The notes under the pieces were generated by a model that was given only the letters and a program-made list of their open reading frames with translations, was not told the DNA's origin and made no database searches. The position numbers and the translations under genes are program-made. Below, in pieces: positions 1 through 11,183 of a stretch of DNA of 64,000 bases. The stretch is taken from the NCBI GenBank assembly GCA_937998875.1, contig CALLBO010000018.1:50722-114721 (forward strand), given 5' to 3'. Numbering within the stretch: the first letter of the stretch is position 1; every line of letters begins with the position of its first letter. The stretch is from an uncultured Granulosicoccaceae bacterium. Lineage in GTDB: Bacteria > Pseudomonadota > Gammaproteobacteria > Granulosicoccales > Granulosicoccaceae.

Positions 1-1754
1 CGTAATTGCGAAACCCTTGATCGGCCCGGTGCCAAACACAAACAATACGACAGCAGCAATCAACGTCGTGACGTTTGCGTCAGCAATCGTGACGAACGCT
101 TTTTCATATCCGGCATGAATAGCATCCTGCACGCGTTGGCCATTGCGCAGTTCCTCACGGATACGCTCAAAGATCAACACATTCGCATCCACCGCCATCC
201 CAACGGTCAAAACAATTCCCGCAATACCGGGTAGCGTTAACGAGGTTGGTAACATAGAGAGCAACGCCACAATAAGTACCAGGTTAGTCACCAGCGCCAG
301 ATCCGCAATCACACCGAACGCTTTGTAGTACACAGCCATAAAGATAAGTACCAGTGCCAGACCAATCAGCACCGACATCTTGCCGCGGTCAATGTTCTCC
401 TGCCCCAAACTCGGACCAACCGTACGCTCCTCAACAATCTCAACCGGGGCTTTCAGCGCTCCAGCCCTGAGCAACAACGAAAGATTGCGCGCTTCACCGG
501 TGTCAAGACCGGTTGTTTGAAATCGATGACTCAACACGTCTCTGATGGTGGCAACGTTGATGACTTCTTCCACACGGGTGCGTTTCTTTTCGTACTCATC
601 ACCCTTCTTGACTGTCGTTACCTGAGTCTCAATAAACACAACCGCCATCGGATTACCGATATTCTCTGAGCTGACATCCTGCATCCGCTTGGCACCAGCG
701 CCATCAAGATTAATAAACACCGCCGGTGAACCAGACTGCGTATCTATTCCAGAGGAGGCGTCTTTAATTTGATCACCGGTCACGATGACACGCCTTTGCA
801 GCAGTATCGGACTACCATCCTCTCTTAACGTGTAAAGCTTGGTATTGGCAGGGATGCGACCGGTATCCCGTGCGGCATACCAATCTGTCGAAGTACCATG
901 CACCATGCGATATTCAAGCGTTGCTGTCGCGCCGAGAATTTCTTTGGCTATAGTTGTGTCCTGTACACCCGGCAACTGCACCACAATTCGTTCTCGTCCC
1001 TGCTGCTGCACAATTGGCTCTGCAACACCGAGCTCATTAACGCGATTTCTCAGGGTAATGATGTTCTGATCAAGTGCCGAACGTCTTTCGTTCTCGCGAG
1101 CGATTTCAGTCAGTCTGGCATCAATGAAAAATTCTGCATCCTCATCCACTGATGCAAGCTCAAGATCTATGTACTCTGAACGAATCGCAGCCAAAGCTGC
1201 ATCGCGCTTTTCAGCATCGTCAAACCGCACCCGCACCCCGTTATCGGTTTGCCTAGCACCGCGATAACGAATATCCCTGCCGCGCAGAAATGTTCTAAAG
1301 TCATCAATGTACTTTGCCTCTGCCTGTTTAATTGCCGAGGCAACATCAACTTCCATCAAAAAGTGAACACCACCACGCAAATCCAGCCCGAGTCCCATCG
1401 GCTTCGCGATTGATCTCAGCCATGCCGGTGTTGCGGGCACGAGGTTGAGCGCCACGGTATTACGATTACTGTGATTCTGCTGAATCAGATCCCGACCTTT
1501 AAGCTGGTCATCGCCATTGGCAAACAACACCAGCATGCGACCATCATCCTCACGCAGGCTGAAGTTCGTAATACCGCCTTCTTCAAGCGTTGATCGGAGG
1601 TTTTGTTCAATGTCCGTTGCAAGCACCCCGTTACGAGGGGATATTTGAACAGCGGGATCATCACCAAACAGATTAGGCAACGCGAACAGGCACCCGGCAC
1701 CAACCACCAAAGCCAGCAACAGGTACTTCCACAAAGGGTATTTATTTATCATGA
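1..1754 (-). CDS. secD: Protein translocase subunit SecD (3' end outside window)
   Basis: SecD is the inner-membrane subunit that, with SecF and YajC, uses the proton-motive force to help SecYEG export proteins. About 584 residues are visible from the ATG at 1754 (MINKYPLW). They include one N-terminal membrane helix (about residues 8-26), the conserved LGLDLRGG motif at 121-128, a long periplasmic domain, and the start of the SecD/SecF membrane block with TVGMAVDANVLIFERIREE near residue 520. The usual family length is about 620, so only the last few dozen residues are missing at position 1. The gene lies downstream of yajC on the same strand with a 171-bp gap, the usual order; secF should follow outside the window. 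Identification is secure. Confidence 0.97.
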
Positions 1755-1925
1755 ACTAGTCACAGAGGATCAAGCGCTCGTCAAGCAATTGTCAGAAACC
1801 GGTTTAACCGTCACAGGCATAACGATCGCACAGTGCAATAGACTGCGCGCCGAGCGGCGAAAATACGTTGTATATTTTAGTGTCTATGAAAGATAGGCGC
1901 TAATGCCCGGATTGAAAGACCGGGA

Positions 1926-2249
1926 TCAGACTTTTTTCAAAGTACCTTTCGGCAGCAGGTTCGCAATCGCATTCTGCTGTACCGTCACTTCAGTATTCTC
2001 AGCAATTTTAACCTGAAAAAAGCCATCACTAACCTTGGTAATGGTGCCACCCAGTCCACCATTGGTCACCACCTCATCACCCTTTTTGAGCGCCTCAACC
2101 ATGGCTTTGTGCTCCTTCATCCGCTTCTGCTGCGGCCGAATCATCAGGAAGTAGAAGATCGGCAGCAACAGGAACGGCAGCAACAGACTGATCATTGATC
2201 CCTGGCCGCCAGCTGCCTGTGCATGGGCGTCTGATATGAAAAATGACAT
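1926..2249 (-). CDS. yajC: Sec translocon accessory subunit YajC
   Basis: Small membrane protein associated with the SecDF complex. The 107 residues have a short N-terminus, one strong membrane helix (about residues 19-38, ending LMIRPQQKRMKEH) and the conserved cytoplasmic motif GDEVVTNGGLGGTITKV. The RPQQKR segment after the helix is diagnostic for YajC. Length matches the family (about 110). It precedes secD in the same orientation and is separated from tgt by a 1-kb repeat-filled gap, whereas in many gammaproteobacteria tgt and yajC are nearly adjacent. Confidence 0.95.
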   Translation of the reverse strand: MSFFISDAHAQAAGGQGSMISLLLPFLLLPIFYFLMIRPQQKRMKEHKAMVEALKKGDEVVTNGGLGGTITKVSDGFFQVKIAENTEVTVQQNAIANLLPKGTLKKV

Positions 2250-2306
2250 GGGGTTCTCCGCGGATCGATTTAAACCGCGGATTATGCCACAAGCGGGTTG
2301 GGGGCT

Positions 2307-4407
<2,101 letters not shown>

Positions 4408-5463
4408 TTACGAAGACTCAGGCCAAATCAGCATGGCATCACCATAGCTGAAAAACCGGTATTCATGTTCTACTGCACTATGATAAGCATCCAATAACCT
4501 TTGCGTACCTCCAAAGGCACATACCAACATAAGCAGTGTTGATCGTGGTAGATGAAAATTGGTAAGTAAGCCGTCGACCACATTAAAACGATCACCAGGC
4601 TTTAAAAAAAGCCGCGTATCACCATCATACGCATTTAGCACACCACTTGCGGCTGCAGTTTCGAGCGCCCGAACTACCGTAGTACCTATCGCAATAACAC
4701 GACCGCCATGTTGTTTTATCTGTTGAATTTTATGACAAACACTGTCACTCACGTTAAGCCACTCTGCATGCATAACATGACTGTCTAAATCATCACTACG
4801 AACAGGCTGAAATGTGCCTGCACCAACATGAAGCGTTACAAACGCCTGCTCAACTCCCATGGCTGAACATTGGGCCAATAACTCTTCATCAAAGTGCAGG
4901 CCAGCCGTGGGCGCTGCCACCGCGCCGGTATGATTGGCAAACACCGTCTGATAACGATCGAGGTCTTCGCGATTGGCCTGCCTTTCAATGTAAGGCGGCA
5001 GGGGCAGACTTCCAAATTGCTGTAAATATTCAAGCAAGGGCACACCAAGATCAAACTCAATGCGAAACAAATCATGATCCCGCCCGGTAACAACGGCTGT
5101 ACCACCGTCTTGGAACTGCAATTCGGCGCCTTCCTTTGGTGTCTTACTGGCTTTGCACAGACATAGCGCTGTGCGTGCATCAAGAATATTCTCTACCAGA
5201 AGTTCCACTTTACCACCCGTGGCTTTTTTGCCGATCAGTCTCGCCGGATAAACACGGGTATCATTCATCACCAGCAGGTCGCCCTCTCTCAGCTGCGACG
5301 GAAAATCAGCAATCTTTAAGTGTTCAAACCTGCCACCACCCTTGCCAATATCATTACCCGGGCCATCGCCAAGGCACAGCAACCGGCCACCGCTTCTGTT
5401 CTCAGGCGGGTGTTGAGCAATCAGTGCCTGTGGCAGGTGGTAGTCAAAATCACTGGCTTGCAT
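4408..5463 (-). CDS. queA: S-adenosylmethionine:tRNA ribosyltransferase-isomerase
   Basis: QueA transfers and isomerises the ribose of AdoMet onto preQ1-modified tRNA to give epoxyqueuosine. The protein starts MQASDFDYHLPQALIAQHP, a typical QueA N-terminus, and carries the family motifs RLLCLGDG, LLVMNDTRVYPARL, YQTVFANHTGAVAAPTAGLHF and LLTNFHLPRSTLLMLVCAF. I chose the ATG at 5463 over the GTG one codon upstream because AAGG lies 9 nt before it. Length (351) is normal. It sits directly upstream of tgt in the queuosine operon. Confidence 0.96.
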   Translation of the reverse strand: MQASDFDYHLPQALIAQHPPENRSGGRLLCLGDGPGNDIGKGGGRFEHLKIADFPSQLREGDLLVMNDTRVYPARLIGKKATGGKVELLVENILDARTALCLCKASKTPKEGAELQFQDGGTAVVTGRDHDLFRIEFDLGVPLLEYLQQFGSLPLPPYIERQANREDLDRYQTVFANHTGAVAAPTAGLHFDEELLAQCSAMGVEQAFVTLHVGAGTFQPVRSDDLDSHVMHAEWLNVSDSVCHKIQQIKQHGGRVIAIGTTVVRALETAAASGVLNAYDGDTRLFLKPGDRFNVVDGLLTNFHLPRSTLLMLVCAFGGTQRLLDAYHSAVEHEYRFFSYGDAMLIWPESS

Positions 5464-5494
5464 CACGCAATACCTTGCAGGTGGGACATTACGG

Positions 5495-6040
5495 CTAGGC
5501 CTCCTGCTCTCTGAACCGACGCCATATTTCCATGAAGCCGCTGGTCAGGTTTTGTTGATCCAATTCAACGTGGCGCATTTTCTCAAGCCAGGCGTCCACT
5601 TCACTATAGGAATACCATCGCAGTTCATCTATCTCGTCGTCCGCCGGAGTAAAAGGGCCTTGATGCTCTAACGAATAGACCAGGGCAAACTCCTGCCCAT
5701 TGTCCTTTGTTGGATGCATTTTAAAAAGCTCCAGCAGCGAAGCATCGCAATTGTTATCTATCACCAGTCCAAGCTCTTCATACAATTCCCGAGGTGCTGT
5801 TTCTGCATAACTGTGACCGGAATCTACATGTCCCGCACAGGAAGTATCCCACATACCGGCACACTGATCTTTTTGCATAGAGCGTTTTTGCAACAACACG
5901 TTATCTGCACCGTCGAGCACAATAATATGTATCGAACGATGCATCAGCTCCTGCTGGTGAATCTCGCCACGCGTGGCTTTACCGATCACATGATCATTGT
6001 GATCGACGATATCAATCAGTTCTGTGGTATCTGTTTTCAA
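5495..6040 (-). CDS. Nudix hydrolase (YfcD/IDI-like)
   Basis: A Nudix-fold protein related to YfcD and isopentenyl-diphosphate isomerase-like hydrolases: DIVDHNDHVIGKATR, then RSIHIIVLDGADNVLLQKRS, then the Nudix box GHVDSG-H-SYAETAPRELYEEL. The first Glu of the G-x5-E-x7-REUxEE pattern is His here; the other metal-binding Glu residues are present. The open frame continues to 6157 but runs into the transcription terminator at 6112-6144, so those first codons cannot be coding. I set the start at the TTG at 6040, giving 181 residues. No clear ribosome-binding site supports it, and the exact start is uncertain. Substrate unknown. Confidence 0.8.
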   Translation of the reverse strand: MKTDTTELIDIVDHNDHVIGKATRGEIHQQELMHRSIHIIVLDGADNVLLQKRSMQKDQCAGMWDTSCAGHVDSGHSYAETAPRELYEELGLVIDNNCDASLLELFKMHPTKDNGQEFALVYSLEHQGPFTPADDEIDELRWYSYSEVDAWLEKMRHVELDQQNLTSGFMEIWRRFREQEA

Positions 6041-6111
6041 CGCGGGAGAATCAGCAATCGGTGGAGTGTGATTGTAACCAATCCCCCTCCTCCCACGCCA
6101 CCTTACGCACC

Positions 6112-6144
6112 ACAAAAAAAAAGAGCACCCATCGGGTGCTCTTA
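6112..6144 (-). terminator. Rho-independent terminator
   Basis: A perfect 10-bp stem (AAGAGCACCC / GGGTGCTCTT, 6122-6144) has a 3-nt loop and is followed on the minus strand by a run of T. It lies 43 bp after the stop codon of the GlsB-type gene at 6187-6459, which it should terminate. Confidence 0.9.
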
Positions 6145-6186
6145 TAAGTACCAGCAAGCTACTGTAAACAGTAGCCAGCGTCTCGG

Positions 6187-6459
6187 TTAAACCTTCGATC
6201 TGCCTTTCTGTATAAGGCCAAGTATAAACAGCAGCACACAGGCACCAACCACAGCGGTAATGATTGACATTATAGACAAACCACCAGTGACAGAAGCGAC
6301 GCCAACCTTGCTCGCAATCCAGCCACCCAGGAATGCGCCTACAATACCAACAACAATGTTCGTTACCACATTACCTGAACCGGTTTTCATTATTATCCCG
6401 GCCAACCAACCGGCCACCGCACCAAGTACCAACCAAATTACCAAACTCATTATGTCCAT
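6187..6459 (-). CDS. GlsB/YeaQ/YmgE family stress-response membrane protein
   Basis: Ninety-residue protein of the transglycosylase-associated (GlsB/YeaQ/YmgE) family, small inner-membrane proteins often induced by stress; no enzymatic activity is established. It has three hydrophobic helices with glycine-zipper patterns: IWLVLGAVAGWLAGIIMKTG, VVTNIVVGIVGAFLGGWIAS and IMSIITAVVGACVLLFILGL. The start at 6459 is supported by AGGAG six bases upstream. It is monocistronic, with its own terminator at 6112-6144. Confidence 0.9.
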   Translation of the reverse strand: MDIMSLVIWLVLGAVAGWLAGIIMKTGSGNVVTNIVVGIVGAFLGGWIASKVGVASVTGGLSIMSIITAVVGACVLLFILGLIQKGRSKV

Positions 6460-6835
6460 AATTGTCTCCTGAAATAGACTAAAAGATTTACTGCGACTAC
6501 AGTCAGAAACTCTACCAGAGAATTCAATATATACTTGATTGTGTTACGGTTTTTTACCAATTAACAAGCAGAATTACTGCCGTAATCATACTTGGTAACG
6601 TTACGGATAACGAAAGTACAACTAGCGATGACGTTCCTCGCAAACGGGTTGGTTGCCATCCTTAATTAGTAAATGCTGACGGCAACAAGCACTTCGCTTT
6701 CTTCGAATATCCACGCCGGTCCGAATATATGTGCACTGACATTCAGCACTACGATCATGCATTCTGCACTTTAAAGACAATAACGCGCTTTCCTATATAC
6801 TGCCCGCCACCGGACATCAGCACAGGCAAACAACT
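6460..6835. other. Intergenic region between divergent genes
   Basis: These 376 bp separate the minus-strand GlsB gene from the plus-strand agmatinase gene and must carry both promoters. No open frame with a ribosome-binding site, no terminator and no clear operator was recognised. Confidence 0.5.
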
Positions 6836-7786
6836 ATGAGCACTGAACCAACCTCCAAAGACTTGCTTACCGCAGACAAAGGCTATGTGCAGCAATTAAC
6901 CTATGCAGGTTGCCCCAGCTTTATGCGAAGGCCCTTCACACGTGATCTCACTGGAATCGACCTTGCCATTACCGGCATACCATTCGATTGTGCAACCACC
7001 AACAGACCTGGCACCCGCCTCGGTCCGCGCGCGGTTCGTGAGCAATCTACCTTACAGGCACATGACTCACCATATGGGTGGGAGTTTGATCCATTTGATG
7101 AGCTACGCATTGTTGATTATGGTGATTGCCAGTTCGACCATGCCCGGGTAAGCGAGATTCCCAATGCCATCGAAGAGCATATCGATAATATAATTCAGAA
7201 TGGAACAGCAGCACTTTCTATCGGCGGCGATCACTACGTCACCTACCCGATTCTCAAAGCACATGCAAAAAAATATGGCCCCCTGTCTCTGCTACAGTTC
7301 GATGCGCACTCAGATACCTGGGAAGACAAATCTCCCGATCGAATTGATCACGGCACTATGTTCCATCACGCTATAAACGAGGGTGTGGTAGTAGCAGATC
7401 ATTCTGTACAAGTAGGTATCCGAACTACCAATGTGGATACTATGGGCGTCAATATTATTGATGCCCCAACAGTTCACCGCTCTTCGCCAACTGAAATCGC
7501 AGATCGCATCCGGGAAATAATAGGTACAAGGCCGTGTTACCTGACTTTTGATATTGATTGTCTGGATCCAGCCTTCGCACCCGGTACCGGCACACCAGTA
7601 TCCGGTGGTTTAAGCAGCGCTCAGGCAATGGATACACTCAGATCACTCGCAGGTGGGTTAAATCTTTGCGGGATGGATGTAGTTGAAGTTTCGCCGCCTT
7701 ATGATCATGCAGGCATAACTGCCATTGCCGGTGCACATATGGCAGTAGAACTATGCTGCCTTTGGGCGAGCTGCAGAAGAAACTGA
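6836..7786 (+). CDS. Agmatinase/guanidino-acid ureohydrolase family protein
   Basis: Mn-dependent ureohydrolase that splits a guanidino compound into urea and an amine. All metal ligands are present: His133 in SIGGDH, Asp156/His158/Asp160 in FDAHSD, and Asp239/Asp241 in FDIDCLDP, followed by the family loop AFAPGTGTPVSGG. The 316 residues match agmatinases and guanidinobutyrases. Sequence alone does not distinguish agmatine from guanidinobutyrate or other guanidino substrates. Its neighbours are amine-oxidising flavoproteins, a Rieske oxygenase and a polyamine-type importer, which fits a catabolic role, although it is on the opposite strand from the flavoproteins. It converges with the TMADH-like gene, which ends 20 bp away. 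Confidence 0.92.
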   Translation: MSTEPTSKDLLTADKGYVQQLTYAGCPSFMRRPFTRDLTGIDLAITGIPFDCATTNRPGTRLGPRAVREQSTLQAHDSPYGWEFDPFDELRIVDYGDCQFDHARVSEIPNAIEEHIDNIIQNGTAALSIGGDHYVTYPILKAHAKKYGPLSLLQFDAHSDTWEDKSPDRIDHGTMFHHAINEGVVVADHSVQVGIRTTNVDTMGVNIIDAPTVHRSSPTEIADRIREIIGTRPCYLTFDIDCLDPAFAPGTGTPVSGGLSSAQAMDTLRSLAGGLNLCGMDVVEVSPPYDHAGITAIAGAHMAVELCCLWASCRRN

Positions 7787-7805
7787 CTGCGATCCTCAAT
7801 CTTTA

Positions 7806-9854
7806 CTAAAAAACTACCCGGTCATAACGCATCGGGTTATCGCTATCAACTTCTTCTTCGAGCTCCTGTGCATAGCGGTGACCGGAAAAAACGGCCGTTG
7901 CAATAATAGACGGCGCATCACAATCTCCGATTCGGTTGATGACAGAACCCATGTCGTCATTGCCTACCAGATTTTGCAGTGAATAAAAAAGTGAATCATT
8001 TGGCCGCCTGCTTGTCACAGTTAGCAAGTTACTGCAATTGATCACGCGATTCTTTTGAGAGTAAACACAACTAATAGTAACTTGCTCACCATCAAACGAA
8101 GTTACCCCGTGCGAGGTAAAAATTTGTACACCCAAAGCGATCAGCTTGCTTTGTATTCTGTGTTGATCTGCAGTGAATGAAGTCCAACTTGAAACTTCAG
8201 TCGCCGGAGTAATCAGTGTAACGTTAAGCCCGCGTCGCACGAGGTACTCGGCTAGTGCCCCACCAAGCGTGTAGTGATCATCATCAAATATTGCTACCTC
8301 TTTCGATGGCACTCGACCGTTAAAAATATCGTCTGGTGTGAATACGCGCTCCATCGGACCAAAGCGCTCTACTGATTCAGTGTTAAATCTGCCAAAACCA
8401 TCTGCACGCCACGTAGAACCCGTTGCCACCACAATAAAATCGGCTTCCGTAGCAAGCGCATCTTCAGCGTTCATGTCGCTGTCGAGGAATACCTGTACAT
8501 TTTTCATCTGACTTATCTGCCGGGCACGGTAATCCCTTACTCGAATCCACTCAGAAAACCCGGGCAACTTCGACTCATGACAAACCCGCCCGCCAAGCTC
8601 GGTGGTTTTCTCTGCAAGCAGCACCTCATAGCCACGTTGCCCCAATGCACGAGTTGCCTCCAGACCGGCGGGGCCTGCACCAACCACTAATACCGTAGAA
8701 TTTGATTTGCGCGCAGCGATTTGTTCAGGGTGCCAACCACGCCGCCAGCCTTCACTAAAGGTTGGATTCTGGGTGCAATGCAACGGCACTCCAAGACCAT
8801 CACCGGTGTAACAGATGTTGCAGCCAATACATTCACGTATATCTTCAATATTGCCCTGCTCTATCTTGTTCGGCAGAAAAGGATCGGCAATTGAAGGCCT
8901 CGCAGCTCCGATAAAATCACAGACACCACGTTGGATCTGCGAAACCATGGTATCCGGCGAAGTAAATCGCCCCACTGTCACGACCGGTTTGTTGGTAATA
9001 GTTTTAACGTAGCCTACTGTACCTTCAAGCGCTGCTTCACTGACAAATCGTGACGTACCCATCTCATATGAGTAGTCTCTTACGTTGATATCCCAAAGGT
9101 CAGGTAACTCAGCCAGCAGTGACAACATTTCTCGGTGTTCCCCGACGTCTGCAGTATCGTCATCACAGTAGTTCTGATCTGCAGAAAAGCGTACGGCGAC
9201 AGCACACCTGTCACCTACTGCGTCTTTGGTTTCTTCTATTAACTCTCGTACCAGCCTGACACGATTTTTTAGACAGCCACCATATTCATCACCCCGTGTG
9301 TTAGTCACCGGTGACAAAAAATGTGACAGCAAGTACCCGTGTGTTGCATAGACATAAACAATATCAAAGTCTGCTTCTCTGGCTCGCAGTGCAGCGGCCT
9401 TGTGCCATTTTCTAACCTGTCTAATATCGGCTTTGTCCATAGCACGGGTCTGCCCCGGATAGCCTGCCGCGTTGGGCAGACTGGCCACATCTAACCCGAC
9501 TTCCCGGGTAAAAAGATTTTGTGATCTCGAACCACCAAGCCAAAGCTCCACTCCTGCAAGCGCACCATGCTCATGCACCTTCTCGGTCATAAGCGCATGC
9601 GAACGGATATCTCCCTGATCCCAAAGTGAGGCATTCGGATACGGTAAGTCATCGGACGACGGATGCACCGAGCACCACTCGGTACAAACAACTCCCCAAC
9701 CCCCTTCTGCTTTAGTTGCGCGTAGTTCAGCGAGCATGCGCGGACGCTGCCACCCGGTACCTGTGCAGTGAGGAACCTGATAGAAACGGTTTTTTGCAGT
9801 AACAGGCCCGATCTTCACTGGTTCGAACAGGACATCGTAGCGTGGATCACGCAT
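7806..9854 (-). CDS. Trimethylamine dehydrogenase-like iron-sulfur flavoprotein
   Basis: 682-residue member of the TMADH/dimethylamine dehydrogenase/histamine dehydrogenase group: an FMN TIM barrel, a [4Fe-4S] segment, then an NAD(P)/FAD-like module. Cys30 (NRFYQVPHC) aligns with the cysteine that binds 6-S-cysteinyl-FMN. Tyr169 and His172 (IVYVYATH) and Arg222 match TMADH numbering. The cluster cysteines are 342, 345, 348 and 360 (CIGCNIC ... HC). The dinucleotide motif VLVVGAGPAGLEA is at 388-400. The aromatic bowl that binds trimethylammonium is altered: Tyr60 is Trp, and the Trp355 equivalent is Asp352. The substrate is therefore probably an amine other than trimethylamine. Only 13 bp separate it from the upstream amine oxidase gene, so they form an operon. 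Confidence 0.9.
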   Translation of the reverse strand: MRDPRYDVLFEPVKIGPVTAKNRFYQVPHCTGTGWQRPRMLAELRATKAEGGWGVVCTEWCSVHPSSDDLPYPNASLWDQGDIRSHALMTEKVHEHGALAGVELWLGGSRSQNLFTREVGLDVASLPNAAGYPGQTRAMDKADIRQVRKWHKAAALRAREADFDIVYVYATHGYLLSHFLSPVTNTRGDEYGGCLKNRVRLVRELIEETKDAVGDRCAVAVRFSADQNYCDDDTADVGEHREMLSLLAELPDLWDINVRDYSYEMGTSRFVSEAALEGTVGYVKTITNKPVVTVGRFTSPDTMVSQIQRGVCDFIGAARPSIADPFLPNKIEQGNIEDIRECIGCNICYTGDGLGVPLHCTQNPTFSEGWRRGWHPEQIAARKSNSTVLVVGAGPAGLEATRALGQRGYEVLLAEKTTELGGRVCHESKLPGFSEWIRVRDYRARQISQMKNVQVFLDSDMNAEDALATEADFIVVATGSTWRADGFGRFNTESVERFGPMERVFTPDDIFNGRVPSKEVAIFDDDHYTLGGALAEYLVRRGLNVTLITPATEVSSWTSFTADQHRIQSKLIALGVQIFTSHGVTSFDGEQVTISCVYSQKNRVINCSNLLTVTSRRPNDSLFYSLQNLVGNDDMGSVINRIGDCDAPSIIATAVFSGHRYAQELEEEVDSDNPMRYDRVVF

Positions 9855-9867
9855 TCAATTTTATCCG

Positions 9868-11100
9868 TCAATTAGTTAGCTTTAACACGGCATCACGACC
9901 ACTTTGCCATGCACCATGCGCCGTACAAAATGCCCGCTCTGAGGCTGCTTCACCTGCAAAACACAATCGTTCTGCAATTGGCGTCGCAAGCTCGGTGCGC
10001 CGGTGACTATTGCCGGGCAGGCTTGCAGAGTATGCGCCCTTGATCAACGGATCATCTCCCCAGGCACTGGCCTTGAACTTGACGATCTTCTTCCTGAATT
10101 CTGCACCGAAAATATCCACCAGGGCTCGCATCATCAGTTGCTCAGACACAACAAGTGGCTGACGTTCCAGCCACTTCGCCTGTCTGCCACCCACGGCACA
10201 ATAGATATACGGCCAGCCGGAACACTTTAGTTTGAAGGCAAAATTAATATCGTCACCATTGCTATAGTCAATACGATCCGGCGTATCTTCATCAAACGGC
10301 CATTCCTCTTCATAGAGCATGGCGAAATTGTTGTAGCTACCCAGTGGCAGTGATGCAATTGCTTCACGGGTAGCCACCGGTAGCTCCGGATCAAATTGAA
10401 TATCCCGAGCCCCGAGAACACCGGTTGAAACCGTTACAACAACATATTTGGCTTTTACAGTGCCACGATTGGATGTGACAACCACACCCGTGCCGCTGTA
10501 GTTAATCTTTTCTACCCGTGTATTGAGCTCAACTGGCAACCCTTCTGCGTGGCGGCAAAGCAATTCTCCATAACCTTCCCGAACCGGCCAGTTCTCATCA
10601 GTATCTTCATAATTGAAAAGATCCAGGGCCGAAAATTTATCGACATCTTCAGAAGTCATTAGCGATTGCCAGTAGCAGTAGTAAGGTGCATAGGGACTGT
10701 CATGGTCGATAAGCTCACTGAGTGCGATATCTTCTCCTCGCGCAGCACTGGCTTCTACTTTTTTCCACTGGTCTGACAGGTAATCTGTAAAACCGGATTG
10801 CTCTTGCGATGGCAGTTTTTCTCCCTGCATATAAAACGCCCGGGAAGGTGATCCTTTGTCATAATGAAAGCCAACTTCACCGGCAATATCCGCAAGGGGA
10901 TTAATGCTGCCGCTATGTAGCCAGTGACAACCGAGATCCCAGGGAATACCCGGAGCCAGTTCCTCGGTCAGCCCACGGCCACCAACCCGGTGAGATGCCT
11001 CCATCACACAGAAGTCCAGACCTGCCTTCTTCGCCGCATATGCCGCACCGATGCCACCCGCACCAGCACCCACAATTACCAGGTCAAAGTTTGATTGCAT
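9868..11100 (-). CDS. Flavin monoamine oxidase family protein
   Basis: FAD-dependent amine oxidase of the MAO/polyamine oxidase superfamily. The N-terminus has the dinucleotide-binding motif VIVGAGAGGIGAAYAAKKAG followed by the second FAD motif VGGRG. The C-terminus carries RLCFAGEAASERAFCTAHGA and WQSGRDAV, the pattern that closes the FAD site in this family. At 410 residues it is a typical soluble bacterial length. It is the first gene of a two-gene operon with the TMADH-like flavoprotein. It is transcribed divergently from the Rieske oxygenase across an 83-bp gap, suggesting shared control. The substrate is not inferable from sequence; context favours an amine produced or imported by its neighbours. 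Confidence 0.9.
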   Translation of the reverse strand: MQSNFDLVIVGAGAGGIGAAYAAKKAGLDFCVMEASHRVGGRGLTEELAPGIPWDLGCHWLHSGSINPLADIAGEVGFHYDKGSPSRAFYMQGEKLPSQEQSGFTDYLSDQWKKVEASAARGEDIALSELIDHDSPYAPYYCYWQSLMTSEDVDKFSALDLFNYEDTDENWPVREGYGELLCRHAEGLPVELNTRVEKINYSGTGVVVTSNRGTVKAKYVVVTVSTGVLGARDIQFDPELPVATREAIASLPLGSYNNFAMLYEEEWPFDEDTPDRIDYSNGDDINFAFKLKCSGWPYIYCAVGGRQAKWLERQPLVVSEQLMMRALVDIFGAEFRKKIVKFKASAWGDDPLIKGAYSASLPGNSHRRTELATPIAERLCFAGEAASERAFCTAHGAWQSGRDAVLKLTN

Positions 11101-11183
11101 GTAAAATCATCTCTATGAATTAATTAGCTAAACCATAGTGTTAGTGTACAGTTAAATATAAGCCAATCCTGAAGGCAACTATC

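Noticed and set aside
143..1349. Plus-strand and other frames within secD
   Set aside because: Shadows of the secD reading frame.
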